NCBI GenBank assembly: GCA_951799405.1
Contig: OX637344.1
Location: 2,170,001 to 2,234,000, forward strand
DNA from: Agapetus fuscipes
Lineage: Eukaryota > Arthropoda > Insecta > Trichoptera > Glossosomatidae
DNA length: 64,000 bases
Reading direction: 5' to 3'
Part shown: positions 31,604-43,212 of the stretch, one piece after another
How the letters are laid out: every line of letters starts with the position of its first letter
Position numbering within the stretch: the first letter of the stretch is position 1
Program-made: the position numbers and the translations under genes
Notes under the pieces: generated by a model
Seen by the model: only the letters and a program-made list of their open reading frames with translations
Told to the model about the DNA's origin: nothing
Database searches by the model: none

Positions 31604-31786
31604 TTCATTTGTAAAAAAATACATCAAAATCATGAGGTTACGCAACTGCTGTGGCTAGTTGATAAAGATGGCCACCTGGCCGTTGTATGTGCGGACAATG
31701 GGCGCTTAATTGTGGTCGGAGGGGATGATCTCACCCTCGCGTCACCAGAATCATCCCCAACTCACCAAAAAATATATGAAAACTGA
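31604..31786 (+). other. Coding-like fragment of unknown origin
   Basis: An open frame without an ATG at its edge reads HEVTQLLWLVDKDGHLAVVC followed by ADNGRLIVVGGDDLTLASPE before stopping at 31786. Base composition differs from the AT-rich surroundings. No splice acceptor precedes it and no family is recognised; it may be a scrap of an element's coding region. Confidence 0.3.
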
Positions 31787-31850
31787 AACAGCGCGTGCAT
31801 TGAGCGTTTCACTTTCCATACGAATGATAAGTTTAAGTTTACAAGTAGAG
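31786..31850 (+). repeat. Dispersed repeat Q
   Basis: GAAACAGCGCGTGCATTGAG, CGTTTCACTTTCCATACG and a decayed end, related to 9069 and 63367. Confidence 0.45.
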
Positions 31851-32035
31851 TTGTGTGTTTGGGGACAAGACGAGACGTGACGAACAACTAATGAGGGATG
31901 GACGTGACTGTCACGTGACCAAGTCCCCACTAGTGTCAACAGTGGGGACAACTGATATGTCCGATCCTTTTTGTGACGGAATGTCCTTGAGTAATTGTAA
32001 TTAATCTGTGTTTGCCCTTTGTATATTGAGTTAGT

Positions 32036-32098
32036 TACGGCTCTTGAGGTGTGATACACCCAAAAAAACTCTCACCAAATAAATCATCGTAATATTTT
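32036..32098 (+). mobile_element. SINE2 3' end
   Basis: GGCTCTTGAGGTGTGATACAC, CTCACCAAATAAATCATCG and a T/ATT-rich tail. Possibly the displaced end of the fragment at 31484. Confidence 0.75.
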
Positions 32099-32136
32099 TT
32101 TATTATTAGTTACCTACTATTTATCGATACCTTGCA

Positions 32137-32372
32137 GGTAAAACTGAATAAGTGATATTAAGCTAGCATGGGTTTCTTAGATAAATGCACATTTTTACCT
32201 GTTTTCTACGAGAAAAAACACTAAAAAAAGTAGGATAATCCTGTAGTTTAGAAGTTTGGCATGAGCGCTTCCTTATAATTGACGCACTTACTATAAGAAA
32301 TTACACACAACATAATGTTTTATTCACGTTTCCTGAAATCAGTGAATCAGCACTTACCTATTCACTTTTACC
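32137..32372 (+). mobile_element. MITE alpha, near complete
   Basis: GGTAAAACTGAATAAGTG at the left and ACCTATTCACTTTTACC at the right. The interior has GGGTTTCTTAGATAAATG, TCCTGTAGTTTAGAAGTTTG and TCAGTGAATCAGCACTTA. Confidence 0.85.
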
Positions 32373-32391
32373 TTTTCAAGGTGGCAATATG

Positions 32392-32705
32392 ACCTAAGAT
32401 ACAAAGATAATGTAAGATTCATTTTTGATGCACGCTAACTAGCAGATATGTAGCATGTTTACGCACAAAATAATATTAACTTCAAACAGACATAAACCCT
32501 GCAACTTTTACCGGGTTTCCCTGAAACAGGGTTGACAGGATTGGCACAAAAGAATCAATTTTTAAAGTGTGTGCGGCCAGCGTCATACCAAAGTCAAGGA
32601 AGGTTTTTGCAAAATAAGATCCAAACGTCAAATGAACATTCATCCTGCAACTTCGCTAAATCGTGGTCGACGTGAACCAATTCTATCAGCCTGTTACAAA
32701 CCTGA
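32392..32705 (-). mobile_element. Two LINE A fragments, old
   Basis: 32392-32606 is a diverged tail in reverse ending at CATACCAAAGTCAAGGAAGG. 32609-32705 is a second, shorter piece with AATGAACATTCATCCTGCAAC. Both have lost their AGATT ends. Confidence 0.65.
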
Positions 32706-33940
32706 GAGAAAGAAAGAATAAATTCATATTTTTCATGGTTCTCTATCAATGGTAGGTATACCTATAGAAGTAAGTGAATAGTGGGTTAATTGAATAAATC
32801 ATTTTTATTTTGTAAAAAAAAATGAAATATTGTAATAGAATAAAAAATGTTCGACTTGAATAGATTTCGCATTTCGTACGCACCGCAAATCTGTGACAAA
32901 AAAAAAGCAAAAGAAAATGGAAATTACAATTTGTAAAGTTGGATGAAATATCACAATTTTGTCGGGCGATTATTATTGACAGAATAAATAAATAACAAAA
33001 AAAAAAAACACCTCTGTGTCACTACTCATTACAATTGTAATAATGAAAATTATTATTTGTAATGTAAAAATACGTGGTTTTTCTGTCGTGCTTATCAGAA
33101 CATGAAGTATAACAGAATGATCTCAAACAGTGTCAGCGCCCAAAAAAAAAAAACAAAACAATACAAATTTACAAAACAAGTAAATGTTTATTTTTATTTT
33201 TATTTCCTGACGTCAGATTTTATTTTAGCAGATACAATTATTTAGAATTGCGGCGAATGAATGGAAAAAAAAGATTAAATTAAAAATGATTTTGTATTGT
33301 TTTATGGCATTTTTTGGATGGAAATTCTTACAAAATCAAGTGCAAATGATAGTTGGGTTTCTGAAGCGAAACGGATGGTGATTATTTTATTTAGCTTAGA
33401 TCGATGATTTTTCACTAATAAAAATTTATTACATGAAATTGAATTATACATAATAATGTTTTTTTTTTAGAAAAAAGTGATTCCTAAAGTAACAATTTTT
33501 TATTGCTTTCTTACTGTTCATGTTAATGATTGTTGAAAATATTTTATTTTATTTTATATCACTTTGTATATGCCTAATCCATCATCCAATTTGGAATCTG
33601 CCTTATATATAAAAATATACACGTCAGCATATCCGATATCCCACCTAGTTGTTAAGTCGAATTAGCAACAATTTCGCCAACGCATTCAAATTTATTCATC
33701 AATTTTATTAAAACCCGCAAATTTCGTTTGTTCGTGATTTATCGGAGACCATCAATTAATACCCTCATTTTCAGACCCCTTTTTGAAAAAATCTTGAAAT
33801 TCAAAATGTCGCCTTGGGCGCTTCTTTCCGCCTGACAGGTGATTTCTACGCATATTTAAAAAAACGGATGTAATTTTTTTATACAAAGAAAAACAAGAAC
33901 GTGGCTTCATGGTTAACTTATCTTTTTTTGTATATTATCT
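32706..33940. other. AT-rich DNA; possible regulatory patch at 33630-33850
   Basis: No gene seen. 33630-33850 is less repetitive and less AT-rich than its neighbours, with TTATATATAAAAATATA upstream (a TATA-like string with no supported start site). Confidence 0.45.
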
Positions 33941-34021
33941 TGCGTGTCTGCTTGTGGGAATGCATTTAATATGAATCTTAAATGATACATATCTTTGCCA
34001 CTTAGATTTAGATTTAGATCT
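33941..34021 (+). mobile_element. LINE A 3' terminus only
   Basis: TTGCGTGTCTGCTTGTGGGA, ATGCATTTAATATGAATC and TTTGCCACTTAGATTTAGAT, a strongly 5'-truncated insertion. Confidence 0.85.
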
Positions 34022-34800
34022 GATTTTAATAGAAGATAATACGTACTATGAAATCAAGAATAGCTGAATACTGAAGAGTAAAGACAAGTCAAAATCTCTT
34101 GCTCAAGATCGATATGATTGGAAATCTCTTAAGGGTCGACAATGGCATTTCCGTCCTCAAAATTGAGCCGGTTTTTTTTGTATAACTTTTTACACTTTTC
34201 TTTAATTTAAAGATAAATTCGTCAGAGTTTGCCACTATCCAGATCAAATCAGCGCAGGACTAACAGATTATTCTGTAATTAGGGTGTGAGATTTTTAGAT
34301 CCAGGGTTGGCTTAATCCGAGTGATGGATCCAAGGACTGATTTATGGATCGATAATGATCCATGGATCAGCTTGTGCCCGTTGAAGACCCCCGAGGGAAG
34401 GAACAGTTTAAAATTCTAACAATTTGATGGACGCCATTGTGATCCGTACCGGCGGATCATTAAATAATTAAACGTATTTTATGACCGTAAACCATGTGAG
34501 GTATAAATACGGGGTTTTTGTTTAAAATCCATCGACAGGGAAAATATATATAGGTACTACTTATCTTGTAAGTATTAAGTTCTGTAGTACCTGTTGCTAG
34601 GACTCAGTTTTTCATACAGACTTGAAATAATGTTTCTTATTCATGCTACAAATTGGCACACTTAGTATATTACAAGCGTGTTTTATACATTCAATGCACA
34701 CTTTCTTTTAATTGTCCAAAAAAAAAACCTTTCGCTTTATTTTTGGAAAATATGCTTCAACGCATATAAATGAAAATCAATACGTCATAATATGGATTGT
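34022..34800. other. No gene seen
   Basis: Mixed AT-rich sequence with GATCC-rich words at 34290-34380 (six GGATC or GATCC occurrences). No repeat relation found. Confidence 0.45.
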
Positions 34801-35042
34801 ACTTGTAAAAATAATGGATAATGAAAGACTGATAAAGTGTCGATACAGAGGAAATTTTATACTAAAAAAGGAAAAGGAAGACTGAGATAAGAATGGCTTT
34901 ATCACATTGGTGAAATTTTGAAAGGATGGTACCTACACACAAAGTGAATGAATTGAAATATGTATTAAGGATAAGAAAGACTGGGGACGACTTTGCTAAA
35001 GTATTCCTAGTGGAATGGCGACAGAGTTACAGTTACAGTATT
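34801..35042 (+). pseudogene. LINE B 3' end remnant, decayed
   Basis: MDNERLIK in one frame matches the N-E-RLTKR block of LINE B. Downstream come GATAAGAAAGACTGGGGACG and CCTAGTGGAATGGCGACAG, then the AGTTACAGTTACAGTA terminus. Frames are broken throughout. Confidence 0.65.
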
Positions 35043-35412
35043 TTTGACAGCAGTTCAACCTTTTGCTAGAAATTCCGAGATTGATAAACAAAATGCTTAT
35101 TATAATATGATATTCATCTTTGGAGAGGTTCCCCGTGTGCGACTCGCAGAACAATACTGTTAATTAATTATTGTTAAGAATACCTACGTCACAGCATTCA
35201 AAATGGCGGCCAGGTATGTGTTAGGTACGCGGACGAGACAGCCGTTGCAAATTAAGGCCAAGCGAAACAAATATATTCATTAAAACCAATTGAGGAGCTA
35301 GCGTGTGCTGGAGAGTATAGAGTACTACTAGGTACCCTACCTAACTGCGAATGTACCAATCAGTGTCATTTAAACCTAACCTATACGCTTAAATACCTTT
35401 AACATACAAACT
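35043..35412. other. No gene seen
   Basis: A PHO/YY1-like AAAATGGCGGCC lies at 35201. No repeat assigned. Confidence 0.45.
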
Positions 35413-35540
35413 AAGGCCCGGTATTTTCAACGATAGCATGAACGAAAAAGAACGCACTCATGTCAAACGTGTAGGTAGTTTTTTTCAAGTTTTTTTCAGT
35501 TGATAGTCACATAAGCTAACGTTGAAAGTACCGGGTCTTA
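35413..35540. mobile_element. MITE zeta, complete
   Basis: TAAGGCCCGGTATTTTCAACG (first 20 shown by GGCCCGGTATTTTCAACG) mirrors GTTGAAAGTACCGGGTCTTA. About 128 bp with little interior beyond the inverted repeats, so it could fold as a single hairpin. Confidence 0.85.
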
Positions 35541-36435
35541 TTAATGCTTAAATTAAGTAGAACGACGATTATACGAACTGATTGGGGAGAAAGGGTATTC
35601 AAAAAATCTATTTCTTCGGATAATCTAACTTAGTACCTACTTTTATGTGCGAATCTAATTAAAGTCTAATTTCATAGGCATGCATCAGGCATGCCTATAA
35701 ATAAACGATAAAAGAAGTATCTAATTTAAGCATGTTGACGTGAACAAGGATACTAGTTATTTGGTTAATCGATCGTTCGGATAATCGACTCTTATCCTAC
35801 AAGACTGGAGATTGCATATTCGAACATGTACAAAAAACTTAAGCTAAACCAATATCTCGATACTATATGTCTCTTCCCATAATGTACCAAAATCCATAAT
35901 AATTTTATCATGGCTGTCAGAATTTTTTTTAATCTTTTTGGCATACTAAACAATATTCCTGTTTTAAAGATTTTAATACAATAGTCCCCTACATTAGATT
36001 ATTTATTTTAATTAAGTATGTTATAAATGATTTTTTTTTTTTTGACGTCAGTTGGGCCAAAAAAGGGGAAATACATAATTGAGCGTAGCACAGGATAGGC
36101 TCTTAGCGTTGACCTTGAGAATATTATGATATTATGCAAGTCACACTAACATTTTTTGTAGATTTAATTTTATTTTATTAAAAAGAAAATTGTGAATATA
36201 AATATTTACTGACTTCATCAGCTTTTTAAACCTTTAAAAATAATAGGTATATTAAAACAAAATATATATAACCCACAAATATGTCACATTAATTATGATA
36301 GATTTAAAAAGCAAACATTTATGTGGAAAATAAAATTAAATTTCATATTTCTGCTTTTAATAACTAGACGTGTAGGTATTTATAATTCATAATTCAAATA
36401 ATCACAAGTCAAAACATGGTATTTCTATTTTTTTT
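35541..36435. other. AT-rich DNA, no gene seen
   Basis: No recognised repeat or coding region. Confidence 0.5.
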
Positions 36436-36700
36436 TTTTGAAATTGGAACAATTTCATTCGCGCCACACCGCCGCCATCTTGCGTAATGGCAACTCATAA
36501 TAGAAAATGACTATTAAAATTTATGGCTACCGAGCAATTAAATGCGATTTCCAACCGGCCATTTTTATATTAAATTCATAATAATTCATTAATGTGGCAT
36601 TACCTAAACGCTAAAGATATCATTAAATGAAAACTGCTGATTAAAGAACGGGAAATTAAAAATTATACCAGTCTGCTATTTAATAATAATAAGAATATCT
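36436..36700. promoter_or_regulatory. Candidate conserved noncoding block
   Basis: GCCGCCATCTTGCG near 36471 is followed by many ATTAAA, ATTAAT and TAATTC sites in a non-repetitive tract. It could be a homeodomain-bound element; evidence is motif density only. Confidence 0.3.
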
Positions 36701-36889
36701 TACATAACCAATCTAATGATATTTAGAGCAGAATAAATGTATCTGCAAAAAAGCATCATTGCATATCTTTTTGTTATATTTCTTGAAAATCCTATCTCTA
36801 CTTTAAAAAAAAAATGAAATCCTACCTACCTACAATATGTATTTTGATGAGAAAGTGCAGGACTATTGGTAGATTATTTATTTTGTCGG

Positions 36890-37040
36890 CCTTAATTTAA
36901 GTTGCATAACTCTTTTACGCATGCAAGATAAAACAGTAGATGAAAATACAACTTTTACCGCCTTTCCCCGAAATACTGATGGTTTTTATCATACTTGCGA
37001 CATTTTTAACAGTAATAATGTTCAAACTCATACCAACTGA
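36890..37040 (-). mobile_element. LINE A fragment, very old
   Basis: AATTTAAGTTGCATAAC, TTTTACCGCCTTTCCCCG and AAACTCATACCAAC align to the tail in reverse with low identity. Confidence 0.5.
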
Positions 37041-37130
37041 AATATACGCAACACAACTAAGCTGCATATACAGTGCAACGTCTAACAGTGTTGGTCTGGG
37101 AGTACAATAATGGGGCCGGCCTTACGCCAA
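37041..37130 (-). mobile_element. SINE1 3' fragment
   Basis: CAACTAAGCTGCATATACAG and GGGGCCGGCCTTACGCCAAC match the SINE1 3' half in reverse; the head is missing. Confidence 0.75.
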
Positions 37131-37667
37131 CCGATAGGAAACTTAAAGAAAAATTAGAGAGGTTATTGGTAAGCAAAAAAAAACAGAAATATGCATTCAA
37201 TTGCCCTTGTATATTTGAAGCTAGATGTAAGAATATTTTTATTAGAGAGGGCATTGTTATGCCGCAAAAAAAAAACAAAAATATGCATTGAATCGTATTG
37301 CGAATGTTGCAGCAAAAAACCTCGCAGATAGATGGATCAATTTGCCTGCAATTTATTAAACGCGGACCTCGGATAATGAGACTGTTCTCGTTTTGCATAT
37401 TTATTGGAGGAAGTCTTGCGTTGTGCTATCGAATCATACCATCTGCGCATGACTTTTTTTATTGTTTATCTGGTTTTGTATGAGCGATGCACCGAGCGTG
37501 TCATTGCAGTTATTTTTTGTTTCATATTTGTGCATTGTTTATTTCTTTTTCTTGTAGGTATTGTATTGATTAAATTTGAAAATTTTCGAAAAATGTTATT
37601 GCGTATTTTGTAATCTATTTGATAACATGAAAATATCTACTATAGAGGTCGGTACCTACTTGTGTAT
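37131..37667. other. No gene seen
   Basis: Overlapping open frames here arise from A/T runs. No repeat assigned. Confidence 0.45.
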
Positions 37668-37745
37668 TAAATAATCTAAGTCGCAAATATAAAGTACAAT
37701 TATTTCAGATTCATATTTAATGCATGCCCACAAGCAAAATTAAAT
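37668..37745 (-). mobile_element. LINE A 3' terminus only
   Basis: AATCTAAGTCGCAAATATAA and TTTAATGCATGCCCACAAGC in reverse. Confidence 0.75.
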
Positions 37746-37754
37746 AAAGTGAGA

Positions 37755-37893
37755 TCAGAACATATTTTTTAATTTGGCACTTTTCTCGGCGAGTAAACGT
37801 CAGTTTTGTATGGAACAATAACAAAATATTTGCACGCCTTTTCCCTAGCAACCCGGCTGAGTGGTTACACAATATTGTCTATGAAAATTAACG
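37755..37893 (+). repeat. Repeat R copy 2 (RFX half-site)
   Basis: GATCAGAACATATTTTTTAA, CTCGGCGAGTAAACGTCA and CCCTAGCAACCCGGC (37843). Best match is copy 1 at 23418. Confidence 0.6.
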
Positions 37894-38284
37894 TGCGGAC
37901 TTCATTGAAAGATTTTCGTGCAGTAATAGTAATAGTGTGTTACTACATTTGATAGACAGCGTTGACAGCGGTTGATCAAAGAGGACAAAACCTATGATCT
38001 GCCAATGATGGTGATGAAAAATAGGTGTTTATGTTAACATTTGCATGCAGTGAGAATATTGTATGATTTGCAACTTAGATTATGCATATGTAAACAAGTT
38101 CGCATGCAGGTAGGTATTTATAAAATTATTGTAATAACCAGTGCGCAGTCATCGCGCGCAATTAAGCCGTGTTTGACACAAAACAGCGCGTGCGTGCTAG
38201 GCTCGGTCGCAAACCAGTCAGCAACTGTCAGCAAATCAGGTAAAACGACAAATTGTTGGTAAAACAATAATATGTAGGCAGTAA
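37894..38284. other. No gene; LINE A scrap at 38068
   Basis: TTGCAACTTAGATTATGCAT at 38068 is a LINE A terminus scrap. The rest shows no recognised feature. Confidence 0.45.
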
Positions 38285-38323
38285 CCAGGGACGTCCACAG
38301 CATTTCAAACATGGACAGGCAAC
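38285..38323 (+). repeat. Repeat T end
   Basis: CCAGGGACGTCCACAGCATTT and GGACAGGCAAC match 21527-21568; probably the terminal part of a DNA element. Confidence 0.5.
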
Positions 38324-38379
38324 TTTTTTTGCAGTTCTTTGCAAAAATCTAGAGTGCTGGACAGCTTAAATTTTTTCAC

Positions 38380-38465
38380 CTACGTGATAATTTTGTCGGA
38401 TTCGAACCTTAGCCTTCCGCTCAGTAAGCGATCGTTCAACCAATTACGCTATCTCCCAGACTAAC
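38380..38465 (-). mobile_element. tRNA-like SINE head, unassigned
   Basis: The minus strand has ATAGCGTAATTGGTTGAAC (A box region) and AGGTTCGAATCCGAC (B box). The anticodon arm cannot be drawn well and no body of a known family follows, so a SINE relic is likelier than a tRNA gene. Confidence 0.5.
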
Positions 38466-39366
38466 TTGCATACAATTTAACAATGGTAATTTTTTTTCGA
38501 ATCAATATAATATTATCCCTAATAGTCTTAAATCCATCAAGCCGTGATATATTCGAATAATAAAAAAGAACATTAAAAAATTCGAATTTCTTATCGAACG
38601 TCTTAAATGTATTTAGTCACTCCACTTATAATGTGTCATTCCATAAAATGATCAACATTCATCATCGCAGCGGAGTTATGCATCGGGTTTTAATGCGTTC
38701 CCATTTGACTGGGATCATTAAAACATCACAACAATACGAAACCAGAGATATTTCATTCGAATATCCAGAAAAAAATCGAATAAATTTACAGGTAGGAACC
38801 GGGAACAAACCTAGATTTCTGTATATGTATTATTTGCATCTCGATGCTGTTAACTTATTTTTTCGAATATATTATAACTATTCGAATTCCTTGACTGCAA
38901 TATTTATTTTGTTTTTCTTTCTGGAAACTAGTAGTAATGTGTTAAAAGCTACAAAGAGCTTTTTTTTGTTATCAACAACACTTCTATTTCAAGGAAAGGC
39001 GGTAAAAGTAACAGTGATAATGTTCATTTGAAGAATACGTGAACGTACCTATTACGTTTCTGCTTTTGTATGCGCTTTTAGGAGTGAAGTTAAAAAAAAA
39101 AGTGAATTATTAAGATGAATCTATAAAGCAAAAAAATTAGAAAATTGACCACATTGTTTGGTGACCGCGCTTTTGCCGTTGCAGGACCGTCTACCTGTAA
39201 TCGGTAACCTACAGATGTGCGTGTCAGTAAAAGTGCTGCATCCTTCAAAGAGGGAATAAAGACCCATTTCTTTGCAGAAAACGCCGAGAAAAATCACGAA
39301 ATAGCGCTCTCCAAATCATCAACATTAATCATTTATATAACGTTGAAAGTGTGTTGTTTCGTTACA
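38466..39366. other. No gene; LINE A scrap at 38950-39060
   Basis: A 132-codon open frame here has no family features. ATTTCAAGGAAAGGCGGTAA at about 38990 echoes the LINE A tail at low identity. Confidence 0.45.
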
Positions 39367-39603
39367 GGTAAAATTGAATAAGTACCTACTGATTTACTGA
39401 TTTGAGAAATCGTGAATAACACAATTGATTGGGTGTAACTTCTCATAGTAAGTGAACTAAGTATAAGGAAGTGCTCATCTAAAACTTCTAAACTACAGGA
39501 TTTTCACACTTTCTTAGTGGTTTGTCTCGTAGAAAATAGGAAAAAAATATGTTTTTATCTGAGAAACCCATGTTAGCTTAATATATCACTTATTCAGATT
39601 TAT
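39367..39603 (-). mobile_element. MITE alpha, complete
   Basis: GGTAAAATTGAATAAGT at the left, CACTTATTCAGATTTATAAAGG at the right. The interior is in the opposite orientation to the copy at 32137 (GGGTGTAACTTCTCATAG). Confidence 0.85.
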
Positions 39604-40249
39604 AAAGGTATCGATTTATGGGCGTGGAGTCAAAATTTACGCAATTATTTTCGATTTCGATTTTTCGAATAGCATTATTCGAATATCCTTAAAATTTAAA
39701 ATTCGATTTTTCACCATTAGCTCACCGCAAACAACACTACCAAACACTTTTTACTATTGATCATTTATCCAAACATCATCCTTCAAAACTAAACAAAAAA
39801 AAACACACACACAACTAAATACCTACACACGAAGCTTTTGATGAATGCCTTCTTATAAGGAGTCCATATGCTTTTGGCCCAGCGGGGGATGCACGGTCCC
39901 ACCCTTAAAAAATCTTTTCAACGATTTCCATTCACGGCCAGGTGATCCCGGAGACTTACCTGTATAAATAAATAGGTGCCCGCACTAAGTGGCAGGATTT
40001 TTAATATTTTTAAAGGGAAGGCCCACGTTGTCGTTTACCTTTTTTTTTTGTATTTTTGTTTACAGCGATATCGCCTTACGTGAAATTTCTAAATTAGCTC
40101 CATTTTTTTTTTTTGATAAGCTGTATATTGTGTACTTACGTTTAGAGATAGAAGGTATTTTTTTTTCATTTAATATAATATCATTTAGCTTTGTTGAGTT
40201 TGTGTATTTAACTATTTACACAGTGAAAATTCATTTTTATGAGAATGAC
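39604..40249. other. No gene; SINE-like 3' scrap at 39950
   Basis: GACTTACCTGTATAAATAAAT at 39953 resembles the SINE1 3' half. The rest is AT-rich with no coding support. Confidence 0.4.
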
Positions 40250-40493
40250 CCTTGGCTTATAGGTTGGTATGAGGCTGACCACCAATACTGTAAAAAATGG
40301 TTAAATTTGACAATGTCACCCCTGTTTCAGGGAAGGTCGTCAAAAGTTGCAGGGCTTGTGTTCATTTGAGGTTTAATTTGTAAGTACACATTCAGCATTT
40401 GTAAGCGCGAACTTACACGTGTCTGTTTGTGGGCATGCATTTGATATGAGTTTTGAATGTCAATATATCTTTGCAACTTAGATTATAGATTAT
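40250..40493 (+). mobile_element. LINE A 3'-end copy, complete
   Basis: CCTTGGCTTATAGGTTGG start to TTTGCAACTTAGATTATAGA end, with a small deletion after TTTGAGGTTTAATTTG. Confidence 0.9.
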
Positions 40494-41059
40494 TAATAAA
40501 AAACAAAACAACACCAAAATCAAATGTGTCCTTGAAATTTACCTATGGATTTTTACTATTAAATTTAAAAAAAACAAAATCAGGTTCATTTATTTTGTGC
40601 AAGTTCATTTTTTTGTACAAATCCTAAATAAATATGTGACTTTTAACAATATAAAAAGTTAAATAAAAAGTTAAATATCAAAAAGGCAGGTGCACAAAAC
40701 AATCATTATAAAAACCAAAACAAACGGTATCTACCCAAAAAAACATACATGTAAAAAAGCATCACAAAAAGCATCACAAAAAGCATGATGTCCCATGCAA
40801 ACATGCCTTTTTTTTGTGATAGCCTTTTATTTGAATAAAATAGCATTAATTATTTTGGTTCATTAGACAGAATTCTGAGAAATTTGATTCTTTTTTTGAA
40901 TTTCTAAAACATGCCTCACACCAAAATTTTACGTGTTTTATTTTCAAAGGGAATTTGAGATGAACCCATAGCAACCAACCCAGCGCAAACCTGTATTTTT
41001 TATTTAATTTGAAAAACAGGTATAAATTTTATATTTTTTCATTGTATAATAAAAGTTGC
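40494..41059. other. AT-rich DNA with a short tandem repeat
   Basis: Three AAAAAGCATCAC-type units at 40754-40790; otherwise no feature. Confidence 0.5.
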
Positions 41060-41223
41060 AGTGATATAAGTATGTAAAAAATGTACAAGCTTACAGACGC
41101 GTGTAATTCGCAAACGCTTAAACTTTCAAAGAAAACCGTAGGAAAGTTGCAACTCTTATTGCCTTTCCCTGAAACATGGGAAGTACAACTATTTTTTACA
41201 GCATGTGTAATCAGTCTCATACT
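41060..41223 (-). mobile_element. LINE A fragment, diverged
   Basis: AGTTGCAACTCTTATTGCC, TTTCCCTGAAACATGGG and ACAGCATGTGTAATCAGTC in reverse. Confidence 0.65.
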
Positions 41224-42051
41224 TTGGACCTGTTGCACCAACCTCCAATCAATATTTGATTGACACATCAAATTTGAATGCTTAATTCTGGTAAGGACCG
41301 CGGTTAAATATTTCTCGAAAGCGGGTAATAAGATGATGTACATCAACTGATTTACGTATATGCAACCAAATTTTTGATTTGATGGGAGAAATCACACTCA
41401 ATTTTGATTTTTGTCTGATTGGAGTTTGGTACCATTGACTTGACTATAATTTGAGACCGATATTTTCCCAATATTTCTAATTTTGAAAGGAAAAGCGTCA
41501 ATTTTTGCAACAACTAAAAATTACAACACTGATTTGATTTCATTTGATAAATAAATCGTTTTGATTTCATTGTGAATGACACAAATATAATTTTGCAATT
41601 TTCCTCACAAATTATGCGGTGTACACTCGGCTTTGCTCTTGCATAATTTAAATCTGTCTTTTTTTCACGGAAAAAGCAGTTCTTTTTTTTCACCGTTCGA
41701 TTTCTAAGCCTAAAATTTATGCGTGCCGTCTTTTTTGCCGGCAAAAAAGCCAACCAAAGACAAGAGACAAAAATATAACGAAGTGGAAAAAAAAGACAAA
41801 AACTCTAGGAGATAGAAATAAAATAAAAAAAAGTTCATTGTTCTTGGAATGGGCGGATGATGGAATCTTACGAAATAAAACCTATTATATCTAATTCTTG
41901 GACAATATTTTTGGTTATTTATTTTGCTTTGTGTTTATTTTATGAAATAATCGGTAATTTTCTTGGTTTAGCAACAATACGTGATTTGGCATTGAGTTTT
42001 ATGTACAGATTATTCTTATTATTATTGTTTTTTGTTTATTTATTAACAAGT
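41224..42051. other. AT-rich DNA, no gene seen
   Basis: Short hydrophobic frames are compositional; no repeat assigned. Confidence 0.5.
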
Positions 42052-42059
42052 ATATAAAC

Positions 42060-42287
42060 CAGTGGCGAAGGGTGACATACTAGCCGGTTTCCATCGGCTT
42101 CCCTTTTAAAATGATGTAACAAAGTAGTTAAGAAATATAGGCACAAAGTAAAAAATACATTAAAAACCAAAGAAACAATACGTATTTTTCCCCCATTGAA
42201 ACCATGCAGTCTACTTTATTATCATTTCTGCCTCATTTTAGACGGGAAACCGATGGAAACCGGCTTGTATGGCACCCTTCGCCACTG
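42060..42287 (+). mobile_element. MITE delta (hAT-like), copy 1
   Basis: Ends CAGTGGCGAAGGGTGACAT and ATGGCACCCTTCGCCACTG are inverted repeats of about 50 bp. Flanked by ATATAAAC (42052-42059) and ATATAAGC (42288-42295), an 8-bp target duplication with one mismatch, diagnostic of hAT elements. Confidence 0.9.
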
Positions 42288-42352
42288 ATATAAGCCATTT
42301 TACCCATACTCTGTTCATAACTTACTCGGTAGAGCTATGGTATTGAGACAGG

Positions 42353-42546
42353 ATCTATAATCTAAGTTGCAAAGATACCTATATTGACATGGCTCATATT
42401 TAAAATGCATGCCCACAAGCAGACGCATGTAAGTTCGCGCTTACACACGCTGCATGTTTACACAGACATACAAAATAAACTAAACCTGACATGAATATAA
42501 AATTTGCAACTCCTGCCGCTATTGCATTGGCAAGAGTGAAACCTGA
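42353..42546 (-). mobile_element. LINE A 3'-end copy
   Basis: ATCTATAATCTAAGTTGC tail at 42353, GCATGCCCACAAGCAGACGC, and truncated after GCATTGGCAAGAGTGAAAC. Confidence 0.82.
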
Positions 42547-42584
42547 ACAAGTATCTTGATTGTATACCTATTGCAGGCACGTGT

Positions 42585-42625
42585 AGGTATTGACAAGGTT
42601 TACTCAGCCTTCTATAAAACTGAAA
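42585..42625 (+). mobile_element. SINE1 body scrap
   Basis: TTGACAAGGTTTACTCAGCC and TTCTATAAAACTG only. Confidence 0.55.
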
Positions 42626-43204
42626 AAATCTTCGATTTTGAGAACTATTTACTTAATATGTAAGGTATACCTGTATATGTAAGTCGATTCCTCTTTTGGA
42701 ACATAGGTATATTATTTTGTAATAGAAGTTTATCGGGTCTGCGATGAGCTTCTTCAGTGTGATAGTGATGAAGAATGATTATTTTTTCATTCACCTTGCA
42801 ATTTCACTAATCCGTTCAATCCACACTTATAACCTATTATTCTTTTTTTCAATCTCTCTAACAAAGCAAATGTTTGCGAAATCACAGTGGGGTAGTCGGA
42901 CCCTATTTTTAGGGAACTGGATAAACACCCGTTTTCTGACCACACCAGCCATAGGGTCACTTGTTTCGACCCTATGTGTTTATTGTTTACCCTCGTGTTG
43001 TCCGAAACGGGGGTGATTTGTCCACATATGTCCGAAAACTCCCCCTTCGCCCGCAAAAATGGGGTGTCGATGTGACCCCCTTCGATGTAGGGGCATTGTA
43101 GGTATAATTTTTACTTAATCGTGTCTGCTTGTGGACATGCATAAAATTTGAATCTTAAATTTGAATACCTATATCGTTGGAAGTGGAAGAACCTATATCC
43201 ATAG
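42626..43204. other. No gene; LINE A scrap at 43118
   Basis: 42880-43090 is a less AT-rich patch with GGGGTAGTCGGACCC and GTGTCGATGTGACCCCC. 43118-43165 matches the LINE A terminus (CGTGTCTGCTTGTGGACATG). Confidence 0.45.
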
Positions 43205-43212
43205 GTACAGAT

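Noticed and set aside
34290..34380. GATCC-rich cluster as a satellite or operator array
   Set aside because: Spacing is irregular and the word is not part of a longer repeated unit.
38633..39031. 132-codon open frame
   Set aside because: Runs through AT-rich DNA and a decayed LINE A tail; no protein family features.
42744..43016. Secreted or membrane protein frame
   Set aside because: Hydrophobic residues come from T-rich codons; no start context, splice sites or homologous copy.
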